Assembly (NCBI RefSeq): GCF_030398385.1
Contig: NZ_JAOAOQ010000015.1
Location: 62,001-126,000 of the forward strand
DNA length: 64,000 nt
Direction of reading: 5' to 3'
DNA from: Aquibium sp. ELW1220
GTDB lineage: Bacteria > Pseudomonadota > Alphaproteobacteria > Rhizobiales > Rhizobiaceae
A program made the translations under genes and the position numbers. Shown piece after piece: positions 8,968 through 18,651 of the stretch. The notes under the pieces are model-generated. The model had not been told where the DNA came from. It made no database searches and worked only from the letters and a program-made list of their open reading frames with translations. Within the stretch, counting starts at the first letter, position 1. Every line of letters begins with the position of its first letter.

Positions 8968-10818
8968 TCAGTGACCCGCGACCATCATCGTGCCGCCCTT
9001 GGGCAGTCGCAGACGGTCGACGAAGTCCTGCATTTCCGCACTCGGTGCCGGTGTCAGCATCGACACCACGTAGGTGACGACGAAAGCGACCGGGACGCCG
9101 AAGATGCCGGACGAGATCGACTGGACGCCGAACCACGAGATCTCGTCGCCGGTGCCCTTGACGAAGTCGAAGCCGTAGACGTTGCCGATCAGGTAGTACA
9201 TCGTCACCAGGAAGCCCGCCGCCATGCCGGCGATACCGCCCATGTTGGTCGCGCGCTTCCACCACACGCCGAGCACCAGCGGCGCAAACAGGCCGGCCGC
9301 GGCGATCGAGAAGGCCCAGGAGACCATCGACAGGATGTCCGAAGGCTTGGTGCGCGCGAGGAACGCAGCCGCCAGAGCGACCACCACAAGAAGGATCTTC
9401 GACACGAGGAGACGACGCTTGGCGTCGGCCTTGGGATCGACCATCTTGTAGTAGACGTCGTGCGACAGCGCGTTGGCGATGGCCAGCAGCAGACCGTCGG
9501 CCGTCGAGAGCGCCGCGGCGAAGCCGCCCGCGCCGACCAGACCCACGACCCAGATCGGCATCCCGGCAATCGACGGGGTCGACAGCACGATCATGTCGTT
9601 GTTTAGCCTGAGTTCGGCATAGGGGAAACCGGCCGCGAAGCCCTTGGCCTCGCAGGCGGCCTGGACGGCGGCCACGGTCTCGGCCTTGACGCCGCAGATC
9701 GTCACCAGCTGGTGGCCGGCGATGGAACCCCAGTTGATCATCCACTGCGGAATGGCACTGTAGGCGAGCAGGTTGCCCTCGGCTCCGGCAAACAGGCTCA
9801 TCAGGTTCATCTTCGAGAACGCCGCATAGGCCGGCGCCGTGAAGTACAGCAGGAAGATGAAGAACAGCGACCAGCCGACCGACTTGCGTGCCTCACGGAC
9901 CGTGGGGGTCGTGAAGAAGCGCATCAGGATGTGCGGCAGCGAAGCGGTGCCGACCATCAGGCAGAAGATGAGGAAGAAATAGTCCATCGGGCTGTAGTTC
10001 TGGAACGGCACCACATGGCTCTTCACCACGCCAAGGAGCTGTTCGTACTGGGCGATCTGGCTCAGCGCGCCGCCATAGGTCAGCTGCGGGATCGGGATCC
10101 CGAACTGCACGGTCGACATCCAGATGGCCGGCAGCAGGTAGGCGACGATCAGAACGATGTACTGCGCCACCTGGGTCCAGGTGACGGCCTTCATGCCGCC
10201 GAGCATCGAACAGACGAGGATGCCGGCAAGCCCCGCGAACACGGCCCACTCGAAATCGATGCCGAGGAACTGCGAGGCGATGATGCCGGAAGCGTAGACC
10301 TGTGCGGTGATGTAGGTGAACGAGCAGGCGAACAACACGATGATGCCGACGAGACGCGCGGCATTGCCGCCGTAGCGGGTGCCGAGGAAGTCGGGCACGG
10401 TGTAGGCGCCGAACTTGCGCAGGTAGGGTGCGAGAAGCACAGCCACCAGGACGTAGCCGCCCGTCCAGCCCAGCACGAAGGCAAGGCCGTCATAGCCGAG
10501 CACGAAGAGCGTGCCGGCCATGCCGACGAAGCTCGCGCCCGACATCCAGTCCGCGCCGGTCGCCATGCCGTTGTACACGGCCGGAACGGAGCGTCCTGCG
10601 ACGTAATACTCCGACACCTGCGCCGTCCGCGACATGATGCCGATGAAGGCATAAATGGCGATCGTGGCCGCCATGTAGGACCACAGGATGAAGCGGTCCG
10701 GAACACCGAGCTGGTCGAGAACCGCCATCAGAACGACGAAACCGGCAAAGCCGCCGACATAGACCGAATAGATCTTGCCGAGGTTGTCGGTGAAGTCACC
10801 TTTCATAGTCATTGCCAT
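8968..10818 (-). CDS. Sodium/solute symporter, large subunit (VC_2705-type, ActP-like)
   Basis: 616 residues, about 13 hydrophobic segments, sodium:solute symporter (SSS) family. The stretch ADWMSGASFVGMAG and the following GYDGLAFVLGWTGGYV resemble ActP/VC_2705 proteins, which take up acetate or other short monocarboxylates with Na+. A soluble insert of about 60 residues (about residues 345-410) is typical of this subgroup. The ATG at 10818 has GGGGAG seven bases upstream. It lies 13 bp after the small DUF4212 partner gene, the usual two-gene arrangement. The substrate is inferred from the family. Confidence 0.85.
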   Translation of the reverse strand: MAMTMKGDFTDNLGKIYSVYVGGFAGFVVLMAVLDQLGVPDRFILWSYMAATIAIYAFIGIMSRTAQVSEYYVAGRSVPAVYNGMATGADWMSGASFVGMAGTLFVLGYDGLAFVLGWTGGYVLVAVLLAPYLRKFGAYTVPDFLGTRYGGNAARLVGIIVLFACSFTYITAQVYASGIIASQFLGIDFEWAVFAGLAGILVCSMLGGMKAVTWTQVAQYIVLIVAYLLPAIWMSTVQFGIPIPQLTYGGALSQIAQYEQLLGVVKSHVVPFQNYSPMDYFFLIFCLMVGTASLPHILMRFFTTPTVREARKSVGWSLFFIFLLYFTAPAYAAFSKMNLMSLFAGAEGNLLAYSAIPQWMINWGSIAGHQLVTICGVKAETVAAVQAACEAKGFAAGFPYAELRLNNDMIVLSTPSIAGMPIWVVGLVGAGGFAAALSTADGLLLAIANALSHDVYYKMVDPKADAKRRLLVSKILLVVVALAAAFLARTKPSDILSMVSWAFSIAAAGLFAPLVLGVWWKRATNMGGIAGMAAGFLVTMYYLIGNVYGFDFVKGTGDEISWFGVQSISSGIFGVPVAFVVTYVVSMLTPAPSAEMQDFVDRLRLPKGGTMMVAGH

Positions 10819-10831
10819 GGTGATTCTCCCC

Positions 10832-11098
10832 TCAATCCTCGGCCACGCCGAATTCCTCGTCGATGGCGTTCTGGCGATAGGCGAACCAGAAGATCAGCAC
10901 GACGAAGATGATGAGCGAGCCCTGCGCGGCCATGTAGAAGCCGAGCGGGAATCCCAGGATGACGACATTATTCAACGCCGTCACGAACATGTGGATGAAG
11001 AAGCTGAAGATCGCCCAGATGACGAGCGTCACAATCATGAGATTGCGCGTCTTGCCCCAGTGCGCTTCCGCCACTTCTCGTGGCAGTTTGTCGGACAC
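10832..11098 (-). CDS. DUF4212 small subunit of the sodium/solute symporter
   Basis: 88 residues with two hydrophobic segments and the family features HWxKTRNL near the N-terminus and FPLGFYMAAQGSL in the second half; about the usual DUF4212 length. The GTG start (SDKLPREVAEAHW) is chosen because GGGAGG lies just upstream and longer in-frame starts add a stretch absent from the family. These small proteins are encoded directly before VC_2705-type symporters, as here, and are thought to be an accessory subunit. Confidence 0.82.
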   Translation of the reverse strand: MSDKLPREVAEAHWGKTRNLMIVTLVIWAIFSFFIHMFVTALNNVVILGFPLGFYMAAQGSLIIFVVLIFWFAYRQNAIDEEFGVAED

Positions 11099-11355
11099 TT
11101 CCTTCCCTCCCAAAAAAGCAAACCGATATCCGAATACTGACATCGCGGACACGAACATCAGTAGGAACAGCCTCCCCACAAGGCCGGCTCAAAAGAGGTC
11201 GGCCTTCGCAAACTTGTCTGCAAAGGTATCACGAGGAAATGCTCCGAAGGGATAGTTGCGCAGAGGACCTGTTTAGTCAAATGTGAATGGATGCCTTAAT
11301 CCTAAAGGCTTAGTCGTAGGTCGGAGCGCGAGGCACCGGCGATGGGAGTGGATAC

Positions 11356-11982
11356 GTGCTTGACCTTATTGGATCGATTCTGCCCAAGCGGCGAACATCG
11401 GACTGGCCTGCGGCGGTCGAGGCGATTCGCGCCGGAGCGGCTTTTCTGGCGCAGGGTTCGAGCTTTTCCTATCTGCGTGCGCGCACGCTTCTGGCGGGGC
11501 CGAAGCTGTTCAGCGATCCCGACTTCGGCTTCGCGCTGCAGATCTGCAAATGGGAAGCCTTCGCCGTCGCCGTGCAGGACCTGATTCTCATCCTGGAGGC
11601 CGAGATGCGTCCCGCCCTGCCCGCCGATGCGGGCCTGCGCGCCCGCGGACTGTCCGCACTCTATCGCGAAGTTCTCGCCAGCGAGGACATGCCCGAGCAT
11701 CGCGCGACGAAGGGCTGGGACGATGTCATGGCAGGCTTCGACGCGCGGCTGGCCGTCTACATGGAGAAGCCGCCCCTCAAGCCGGATGCGATTTCGATCG
11801 CCACGGCGCTCGCCATCCTCGAACATGCGCCGATCGACGACGGCGTGCGCGAGGCCGACAAGATGATGGTGGTCAACAACGTCGCGTTCCGCTTCATCGA
11901 CTGCCAGGCGACGCTGCGCAAGCGTCTCGATCTCGCCGCCTTCGCGTCCGAACTGACGAAGCGGATGACCGCAGCGAGCTGA
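11356..11982 (+). CDS. Conserved-looking hypothetical protein
   Basis: 208 residues from a GTG start (LDLIGSILPKRRTSDW) with GGGAG upstream. Predicted soluble and mostly helical, with no signal peptide, transmembrane segment or recognised motif. It stands alone between the minus-strand symporter operon (divergent) and the minus-strand L,D-transpeptidase (convergent). Codon use matches the neighbours. Function unknown. Confidence 0.65.
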   Translation: MLDLIGSILPKRRTSDWPAAVEAIRAGAAFLAQGSSFSYLRARTLLAGPKLFSDPDFGFALQICKWEAFAVAVQDLILILEAEMRPALPADAGLRARGLSALYREVLASEDMPEHRATKGWDDVMAGFDARLAVYMEKPPLKPDAISIATALAILEHAPIDDGVREADKMMVVNNVAFRFIDCQATLRKRLDLAAFASELTKRMTAAS

Positions 11983-12048
11983 CGGTCACGCCGCATGGCA
12001 GGGCCGGCGGCGGCCGGCGACGCGGATCGCGCGCCGCCGGTGTGCCGG

Positions 12049-13902
12049 TCAGCTTGTCGGCGCGCGCACCTCGGCGGTCGCCTCCAGCGCCTTCAGGAGG
12101 CGCGAATCCCGGTCGTAGACGTCGTCGAAATACTCGACCGTGCCGCTCTGGTCGGGCCAGGCCGTGAAATAGGCGACATAGACCGGAATCTTGCGCGTCA
12201 CCTTCTCGGTGGAATGGCCCTGGCGGATCTTGTCCGCAACGTGCTCCACGGGCTTGCCCAGCACGGCGGCCGCCATGGCCCGGGGATCAGACAGGCGCAC
12301 GCAGCCGTGGCTGAAGGCGCGCGCGTCGCGCTGGAACAGGCTCTTCGATGGTGTGTCGTGCATGTAGATGGCGTGCTTGTTGGGGAACAGGATCTTCAGT
12401 TCGCCAAGCGCGTTCGCCTCGCTCGGCGTCTGGCGCACATTGTAGGGGACCTTGCCGCCATACTGGTACCAGTTGATCGACGAGGACGAGATGCGCCGTC
12501 CCTTCGCGTCGGTGATCTCATAGCCGGAGCGATCGAGATAGCCCGGATCCTGGCGCAGCCTCGGCAGCATCTCGTTGACGAGGATCGACTGCGGCACGCC
12601 CCAGTAGGGATTGTAGTCGATCTGCTCGATCTCGTCGAAGAAGAAACTCGTCTGGTTGGAGACCTTGCCGACCACCACCCGCATCGACAGCCGGTCTTCG
12701 CCACCTTCGTTGTAGGTCGCGGTATAGGCCGGCTGGTTGATGAAGACGCGCGGGCTGCCGAGATCCGACGGATGCCAGCGAAGCTGCTCGAGCGCGACCT
12801 CCACCTTGGCGATGCGGTCGGCCTTCGAAACCCCGGCGAAGGCCGAGACGGTGCGCGGTCCGATGATGCCGTCGGCAGACAGCCCCTTGAAGGCCTGCGC
12901 GGCCTTCACGACGGCGACGAGCTCCGGCCCGTAGGCTTCCGTCGCCGCATTAGCCGAAAGAACCGCGGCATGTTCGGCGCGGAACGCGTCGTCGGTCTCG
13001 CGGCTGAACAGTTGCAACAGCTTGGGCAGTTCCGGGCTGGTGCCGCCGGGCTTCAGGAACAGCTTTGCATCGACCACGATGTCGTTTTCGCGGCCGGCCC
13101 GCAGGACCTCGAGTTCCGCCCGCAGCGCCTGGTAGCGCTCGTTCTGCGGATGACGCGACTCCAGGTAGGGGCGGACGTCCTGCGTGCGCGCAAGCGTGCC
13201 CAGCACCGCCTCGAGATCGAGCGGCTTCTCGGGAAAGTCGTAGTAGCCGGAGATGCGGTTCGGATCGATCCTGCCGCCGAACGCGTCGCGGACATAACGC
13301 AGCACGCGCGCCGACAGCGCCATCTCGAAGCGGATGAGGTCGCGGTGACGTGCCGGCATGTCGGTCATGTCGAAGCCCGGCGAAGGCGGCCTGACGGCGT
13401 AGTCGGCCGGATCGAGACCGTAGCTCGCCGCTTCCCCGAGCACGCGCAGGACCTCGACCGCCCGGGTGTTGACGCTGGTGCCGCTGACCCAGATGAAGTC
13501 CTCGTGCGCCGCATAATAGGCCTCGATCGCCTTGGCGACCGGCTTTTCGGCAGCAAGCTCGAAGCCGTCCAGACCCTGGAGCGCCTCGACGAAGGAGCCG
13601 CCGTCCAGGGAGGGCTCGAAGGAGATGCTGCGAGGCGCTTCCAGCAGGGTCCGGAACGATACCGACACGAGCGGATCGGCCTTGTAGGCGCGGTAGCTCG
13701 GTGCCGAAATCTTCACCACCGGCGCGGGAGCCGCCTGAGGCCGGAGCACCTCGTCGGCGCGACGCTCGCGCTCGCGCTGCTGGATGCCGCCGCCGAACAG
13801 CATCTTGAACAGGTTCTCGGCGTGGGCGGGCGTCGCGGCGCCCCCGATCAGGGTACCGAGAATGAGCGCCGGGACGATCGTCATGCGGGATGTAGGGGTC
13901 AT
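12049..13902 (-). CDS. Murein L,D-transpeptidase (YcbB/YkuD type), periplasmic
   Basis: 617 residues. It cross-links or attaches peptidoglycan stem peptides in the periplasm. An N-terminal signal peptide ends near TPAHA. A peptidoglycan-binding-1 segment contains GLSADGIIGPRT. The YkuD catalytic domain carries the SHGCVRL motif (catalytic Cys near residue 534, with the conserved His and Ser before it). The start at 13902 gives a compact signal peptide; an alternative ATG at 13884 would shorten it by six residues. Rhizobiales elongate from the pole using mainly LD cross-links, so such enzymes are numerous there. Confidence 0.87.
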   Translation of the reverse strand: MTPTSRMTIVPALILGTLIGGAATPAHAENLFKMLFGGGIQQRERERRADEVLRPQAAPAPVVKISAPSYRAYKADPLVSVSFRTLLEAPRSISFEPSLDGGSFVEALQGLDGFELAAEKPVAKAIEAYYAAHEDFIWVSGTSVNTRAVEVLRVLGEAASYGLDPADYAVRPPSPGFDMTDMPARHRDLIRFEMALSARVLRYVRDAFGGRIDPNRISGYYDFPEKPLDLEAVLGTLARTQDVRPYLESRHPQNERYQALRAELEVLRAGRENDIVVDAKLFLKPGGTSPELPKLLQLFSRETDDAFRAEHAAVLSANAATEAYGPELVAVVKAAQAFKGLSADGIIGPRTVSAFAGVSKADRIAKVEVALEQLRWHPSDLGSPRVFINQPAYTATYNEGGEDRLSMRVVVGKVSNQTSFFFDEIEQIDYNPYWGVPQSILVNEMLPRLRQDPGYLDRSGYEITDAKGRRISSSSINWYQYGGKVPYNVRQTPSEANALGELKILFPNKHAIYMHDTPSKSLFQRDARAFSHGCVRLSDPRAMAAAVLGKPVEHVADKIRQGHSTEKVTRKIPVYVAYFTAWPDQSGTVEYFDDVYDRDSRLLKALEATAEVRAPTS

Positions 13903-14244
13903 CGAATGTCCATCGTTTCCGCCGCCGTGCGGCATCCTCGGTCCCGGCCTGCCATCATGTCGAGCCGCCGCTGACGCGACAGGCACATGGCCGGAAGGTC
14001 CATGCTCGACACTATAATGAATTGATGCTCCGAGGTTAAGTTTTCATAAAGGCAATCGCGACCGGGGGCCCCTGCCGGCACCTCCTCCCGGGCGGCGCCG
14101 CGACCGGTCCGGACGACCGAATCGTCTTGCCACTGCGCAAAAGCCGTGGGACGATGCCTCTCAGCCGGGCAATACGGCCCGGCGCGCGACGGCCGGGAGG
14201 CCGGCCGCCGCTCACAGAAAAGTGTGAGGAGGAGGCCGTTCACC
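13903..14244. other. 342-bp divergent intergenic region (L,D-transpeptidase / EF-G-like)
   Basis: No coding frame with a credible start is visible. It holds a candidate promoter for the L,D-transpeptidase near 14011-14039 and an AGGAGGAGG ribosome site for the EF-G-like gene at about 14226-14234. The stretch between them (14040-14225) shows nothing recognisable. Confidence 0.5.
14011..14039 (-). promoter_or_regulatory. Candidate promoter for the L,D-transpeptidase gene
   Basis: On the minus strand TTAACC (14039-14034), a 17-bp spacer and TATAGT (14016-14011), about 110 bp before the start codon. It sits in the most AT-rich part of the intergenic region. Confidence 0.35.
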
Positions 14245-16296
14245 ATGGGAAATCGCGCCGGAGGAAGACGCACGGGACCGAAATGCATCGCCATTGTCGG
14301 TCCCTTCGCCAGCGGCAAGACGACACTTCTGGAAGCATTGCTGGCCCGAACCGGGGCGATCCAGCGCCAGTCCACAATCACGTCCGGCAGCACGGTCGGT
14401 GACGCATCGCCGGAAGCGCGCGCCCACCAGATGAGCGTCGAGGCGACGTTCGCCGCGACCGAGTTCATGGGCGAGAGCATGACATTCGTCGACTGCCCGG
14501 GCTCGATCGAATTCGCGCACGAGGCCGATCCCGTGCTGGCGGCCTGCGATCTGGCCGTCGTGGTCGCCGAGCCCGACCCGAAGAAGATCCCCGCGCTGCA
14601 GCTCATCATGCGCAGGCTGGACGAGATCGGCCTCCCGCGCATGCTCTTCCTCAACAAGGTGGACAAGTCGGCCGAAGGCGTCCGGGACACGCTGAAGATG
14701 CTGCAGCCCGCCAGCACCGCGCCGCTGCTGCTGCGCCAGATACCGCTGCGGAAGAACGGCATCGTGGTGGGGTCGATCGACCTCGCGCTGGAGCGCGCCT
14801 ATGTCTGGCGGGAGCATGCCGAGAGCGAGATCGCGCCGATCCCGGACGACGACCGGGCGCGCGAGATCGAGGCCCGCTTCTCGATGCTGGAGCGCCTCGC
14901 CGACCATGACGACCTGCTGATGGAGCAACTCCTCGAGGAGATCGACCCGCCCCGCGACGAAATCTTCGACGACCTTTCGGCCGACCTGCGCGAGGGTGCG
15001 GTCGTTCCGGTGCTGATCGGCTCGGCCGAGCACGGCAACGGCATCCTGCGTCTGCTGAAGGCGATCCGCCACGACGCCCCCGACGTCTCCGTAACCCGCA
15101 GACGCCTGGGCCTGGAAGACGCCGGCTCCCACCTGCAGGTCATGAAGACCATTCACACGCCCCATGGCGGCAAGCTCTCCGTGGCGCGGGTGATGGCGGG
15201 CTCGGTCGCCGATGGCACCGACATCACCGCGACCGACGGGCGCAGCGGTCGCGTCTCGGGGCTGTACCGGCTGCTTGGCCGCGACCAGACCAGGATCGCG
15301 TCGGCCGACGAAGGGACGACGGTGGCGCTGGGCAAGCTCGACGATCTGCGCACCGGCGACACCGCGGCGGCGGGCAAGGCGCCGCCTGCGACGGCCCTGC
15401 GGCCGCGCCCGGCTTCCGAGCCCGTCTACGCGCTGGCGCTGCGACCGCGGGAGCGCAAGGACGAGGTGAAGATGTCGGTCGCCCTCCACCGGATCGCCGA
15501 GGAGGATCCGTCGCTTTCGATCGAGCACAAGGAAACCGGCGAGACCGTGATCTCCGGCCATGGCGAGATGCATCTGCGCGTCACGGTCGAGCGGCTCGAA
15601 AGCAAGTATCAGATCGTGGCGGAGACCGCCCGGCCCGGCGTTCCCTATGCCGAAACCATCCGCAAGTCCGCCACCCAGCGCGGCCGTCACAAGAAGCAGT
15701 CGGGCGGTCACGGGCAGTTCGGCGACGTCGTGCTGGAGATAAGGCCCCTGCCCCGCGGTGCCGGCTTCGAATTCACCGACACCATCACCGGCGGCGTCGT
15801 GCCCAAGCAGTACATCCCGTCGGTGGAGGCCGGCGTCCGCGACTTTCTCAAGGCCGGGTCCTTGGGCTTTCCGCTGGTCGACCTTGCCGTGAACCTCTCC
15901 GACGGTTCCTTCCATGCCGTCGATTCCTCCGACATGGCGTTCCAGATGGCGGCGCGGCTGGCCATGCGCGAGGCGATATCCTCCTGCGCGCCGGTGATTC
16001 TGGAGCCGATCATGCGCATCGAAGTCTTCACGCCGTCCGACGCCACGGCCCGCGTCACCGCCATCCTGCCGCAGCGGCGCGGCCAGATCCTCGGTTTCGA
16101 CGCCCGCCCCGGCTGGAACGGCTGGGACGTGGTGGAGGCGATGATGCCGCAGGCCGAGATCGGCGACCTGATCGTCGAGCTGCGCTCGGCCACGGCCGGC
16201 GTCGCAACCTACCGCGCAACCTTCGATCACATGGCCGAACTCACGGGACGGCAGGCCGACGAGGTCGCGAACGCCAGGGCCAGCAAGGCCGCCTGA
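14245..16296 (+). CDS. Elongation factor G-like GTPase (EF-G paralogue)
   Basis: 683 residues with EF-G domain order: GTPase domain with P-loop GPFASGKTT, G3 DCPGS and G4 NKVD; domain II; domain III; domain IV with the HGQFGDVVLEI stretch; and a C-terminal RRGQILGF segment of domain V. It differs from canonical FusA in the P-loop and in the G3 motif (DCPGS instead of DTPGH), placing it with the EF-G-like/FusA2 paralogues. The ATG at 14245 follows AGGAGGAGG and puts the P-loop near residue 20. It is not next to rpsL/rpsG/tuf, again unlike true fusA. The precise role of these paralogues is not established. Confidence 0.82.
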   Translation: MGNRAGGRRTGPKCIAIVGPFASGKTTLLEALLARTGAIQRQSTITSGSTVGDASPEARAHQMSVEATFAATEFMGESMTFVDCPGSIEFAHEADPVLAACDLAVVVAEPDPKKIPALQLIMRRLDEIGLPRMLFLNKVDKSAEGVRDTLKMLQPASTAPLLLRQIPLRKNGIVVGSIDLALERAYVWREHAESEIAPIPDDDRAREIEARFSMLERLADHDDLLMEQLLEEIDPPRDEIFDDLSADLREGAVVPVLIGSAEHGNGILRLLKAIRHDAPDVSVTRRRLGLEDAGSHLQVMKTIHTPHGGKLSVARVMAGSVADGTDITATDGRSGRVSGLYRLLGRDQTRIASADEGTTVALGKLDDLRTGDTAAAGKAPPATALRPRPASEPVYALALRPRERKDEVKMSVALHRIAEEDPSLSIEHKETGETVISGHGEMHLRVTVERLESKYQIVAETARPGVPYAETIRKSATQRGRHKKQSGGHGQFGDVVLEIRPLPRGAGFEFTDTITGGVVPKQYIPSVEAGVRDFLKAGSLGFPLVDLAVNLSDGSFHAVDSSDMAFQMAARLAMREAISSCAPVILEPIMRIEVFTPSDATARVTAILPQRRGQILGFDARPGWNGWDVVEAMMPQAEIGDLIVELRSATAGVATYRATFDHMAELTGRQADEVANARASKAA

Positions 16297-16414
16297 TGGT
16301 CGCGGCACGCACCGCCGGGCGCCATCGGCTGGCCCGGCGGCAGTGCCGGCTGCACCATTGCGAGCAGCCGGCAGGCCGACTACTGCTCTGCGCGAACCGC
16401 ATGGGAGCGCAAGC

Positions 16415-17023
16415 GTGAACGATCCTGTCCGCCTCGTCAGCGAGGAACTGCTCTCGGACAACTGGGGTGTCCTGACGAAACACGTCTTCGACTACCGGCG
16501 CCGCGACGGCGCGTGGGAGCGGCAGACGCGCGAGGTCTACGACCGTGGCCACGGTGCGGCGATCCTGCCCCACGATCCCGCCCGCGGCACGGTGCTTCTC
16601 GTCCGGCAGTTCCGGCTGCCGGCCTTTCTGACCGGGCATCGCGACCCCCTGCTCGAAGTCTGCGCCGGGCTCCTCGACGCGGACGATCCCGAGACCTGCA
16701 TCCGCAAGGAGGCCGAAGAAGAACTCGGCTATCGGCTGGACCGCGTCACGCTGGCATTCTCTCCCTACATGAGCCCGGGCAGCGTCAGCGAACGGCTCTG
16801 GTGCTTCACGGCGCAGTATTCGCCGACCGACCGCATATCCGCAGGCGGCGGCGCGGCGAGCGAAGGCGAGGACATCGAAGTCGTGGAGCTTTCCCTCGAA
16901 GACGCCTTCGCTGCGGTCGGGGATGGCCGGATCATCGACGCCAAGACCATCATGCTGCTGCAGCACCTCATGCTCGCCGCGGCAGCGCCCGGCCGGGCCG
17001 CCCCGCCGGTGCCGGCGGCATGA
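16415..17023 (+). CDS. Nudix hydrolase, NudK/AdpP-type (GDP-mannose or ADP-ribose pyrophosphatase)
   Basis: 202 residues from a GTG with GGAG upstream. The Nudix box reads GLLDADDPETCIRKEAEEEL, closely like the NudK (GDP-mannose hydrolase) version with its DDPE insertion. Following it are the YMSPGSVSE and EGEDIEV segments typical of this subgroup. It hydrolyses sugar-nucleotide or ADP-ribose diphosphate bonds in the cytosol with Mg2+. Its stop overlaps the start of the next gene (ATGA), so the two are translated from one message. Confidence 0.82.
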   Translation: MNDPVRLVSEELLSDNWGVLTKHVFDYRRRDGAWERQTREVYDRGHGAAILPHDPARGTVLLVRQFRLPAFLTGHRDPLLEVCAGLLDADDPETCIRKEAEEELGYRLDRVTLAFSPYMSPGSVSERLWCFTAQYSPTDRISAGGGAASEGEDIEVVELSLEDAFAAVGDGRIIDAKTIMLLQHLMLAAAAPGRAAPPVPAA

Positions 17024-17769
17024 GCGCGACGCTCCTCGCCGAGATCGCCGTCATCGTGGTCTGCCTCGCCGGCGGCGGCCTCCTCAAGGGCGCGACCGGA
17101 GCAGGTGCGCCCGTCCTGGCCGTCCCGGCGCTCGCCACCTTCTTCGACGTGCGTTTCGCCGTCATCGTGATGCTCGTTCCGAACCTCCTCACCAACCTGT
17201 GGCAGGCGGTGCGGTTTCGCGCGCATCTGCTTCGCTGGCCGTTCATGTTGCCGCTGCTGGCCGGCGGCTTCGTCGGCGCCGGGCTGGGGACCATGGCGCT
17301 CAAGACCTTCGACCCGGATCTCCTGTCGCTGTGCGTGGCAGTCGCGGCCCTGCTCTACGTGGTCCTGCGGCTGTCGCGACCGCACTGGATCCTGCCGATG
17401 GGACCGGCGCACTGGCTGTCGGCACCGGCGGGACTGCTGGCCGGCATGCTGCAGGGCGGAGCCGGTCTCTCGGCTCCGGTGAGCATCACCTTTCTCAACG
17501 CGCTTCGGCTGCCGCGCGAGAGCTTCATCGCGACGATTTCGGTGCTGTTCGTGACGTTCACCGTGGTCCAGCTGGCGATCGCTTCGACGAACGGTCTCAT
17601 TCGCGAGAACGAGATCTTCTACAGCCTGTTCGCCCTGGTCCCGGTGTCGCTCGCCATGCCGCTGGGCGCAGCCCTTGCATCGAGGGTGTCGCCGCAGGTG
17701 CTGGACCGCGTCATCCTGGCGATCCTGGCGGTCCTGTCGGCGAAACTGCTCGTGGAAGCCCTGTTCTGA
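17020..17769 (+). CDS. TauE/SafE-family membrane transporter
   Basis: 249 residues, about eight hydrophobic segments arranged as two similar halves, with the family's GLLKGATGAGAP and GLLAGMLQGGAGLSAP glycine-rich motifs near the start of each half. Members export sulfite, sulfoacetate or related organic anions; the substrate here cannot be told. ATG overlaps the stop codon of the Nudix gene. It ends 15 bp from the convergent aldolase gene. Confidence 0.82.
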   Translation: MSATLLAEIAVIVVCLAGGGLLKGATGAGAPVLAVPALATFFDVRFAVIVMLVPNLLTNLWQAVRFRAHLLRWPFMLPLLAGGFVGAGLGTMALKTFDPDLLSLCVAVAALLYVVLRLSRPHWILPMGPAHWLSAPAGLLAGMLQGGAGLSAPVSITFLNALRLPRESFIATISVLFVTFTVVQLAIASTNGLIRENEIFYSLFALVPVSLAMPLGAALASRVSPQVLDRVILAILAVLSAKLLVEALF

Positions 17770-17784
17770 AAGGGTCGCCGCGCG

Positions 17785-18558
17785 CTATTTCAGGCTTCCG
17801 CGCGCCTCGCCCAGCAAGGCAGCGGAACCGGTGGCGATGGCGCGAATCTCGGATGCCACCGCCTGGAAACGGTAGCCCATCGCTGCGAAGCGGCCGGCCA
17901 TGGCGACGTTGGTGAGATAGATGCCGCCGACCTTCCCGGCCGCCAGGGTGCGGCTGGCGATGTCGGCGATCACGTCCATCATGTCCTCGCGCACCGGATC
18001 GACTGCGGTGCCGCCCGTCCAGGCGATCGAGAAATCGGCCGGGCCGACGAAGATACCGTCGATGCCGGGTGCTTCCAGAATGCCGTCGAGGGCATCGAGC
18101 GCCGCCCGTGTCTCGACCATGGCGAAGGCAAGCGTCCGACCGTTGGAATTGACGAGCCAGTCCTGGGTGTCGCGGTTGCCGCTGCGCGGCAGCGCGAAGG
18201 TGGGGCCCCATGAGCGCTCGCCGAGCGGCGGGTACTTCATCGCGGCCCCGAAGGCGCGCGCATCGGCGACCGAATTGATCATCGGCGCGATAACCGCCTC
18301 GGCGCCGAAGTCGAGCGCGCGGCTGGCCATGTCGAAGCGCCCGACCGGGATGCGCACGACCGGATGCGCACCTGAGCGCAGGATGCCGGGAATCGACCGC
18401 AGCACGCTGTCCTCGTGATGGCCGCCATGCTGCATGTCGAGCGTGACGGCATCGTAGCCCTGTCCGGCCATCACCTCGACCGTCAACGCGTCGGGGATGC
18501 TCGACCAGGCCGTGAAAAGGGTTTCACCGGCGGCGAGCCGCGAGATAAGCGTGGTCAT
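17785..18558 (-). CDS. HpcH/HpaI-family aldolase
   Basis: 257 residues. Class II (metal-dependent) aldolase of the 4-hydroxy-2-oxoheptanedioate aldolase/citrate lyase beta superfamily, cleaving 4-hydroxy-2-oxo acids to pyruvate plus an aldehyde. Seen: LDMQHGGHHED (base region), VVRIPVG, AEAVIAPMINS, the metal-ligand glutamate in MVETRAAL, and GIDGIFVGPADF. It occupies a (beta/alpha)8 barrel of the usual length. No other aromatic degradation genes are nearby, so the physiological substrate is unknown. Confidence 0.83.
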   Translation of the reverse strand: MTTLISRLAAGETLFTAWSSIPDALTVEVMAGQGYDAVTLDMQHGGHHEDSVLRSIPGILRSGAHPVVRIPVGRFDMASRALDFGAEAVIAPMINSVADARAFGAAMKYPPLGERSWGPTFALPRSGNRDTQDWLVNSNGRTLAFAMVETRAALDALDGILEAPGIDGIFVGPADFSIAWTGGTAVDPVREDMMDVIADIASRTLAAGKVGGIYLTNVAMAGRFAAMGYRFQAVASEIRAIATGSAALLGEARGSLK

Positions 18559-18651
18559 GTCGTCGTCTCCCCGACCGGCGCGTGCGCCTTCAACGTCCCG
18601 TTCCGGAGCGAGGCCGCCTGCGGCGCCTCGCCCGCCTCGACCCTAACGTCC

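Noticed and set aside
11995-13974. 659-codon open frame antisense to the L,D-transpeptidase
   Set aside because: No protein family features; the opposite strand has a complete catalytic domain and signal peptide.
14212-16461. 749-codon open frame antisense to the EF-G-like gene
   Set aside because: His/Arg/Gly-rich shadow translation with no motif.
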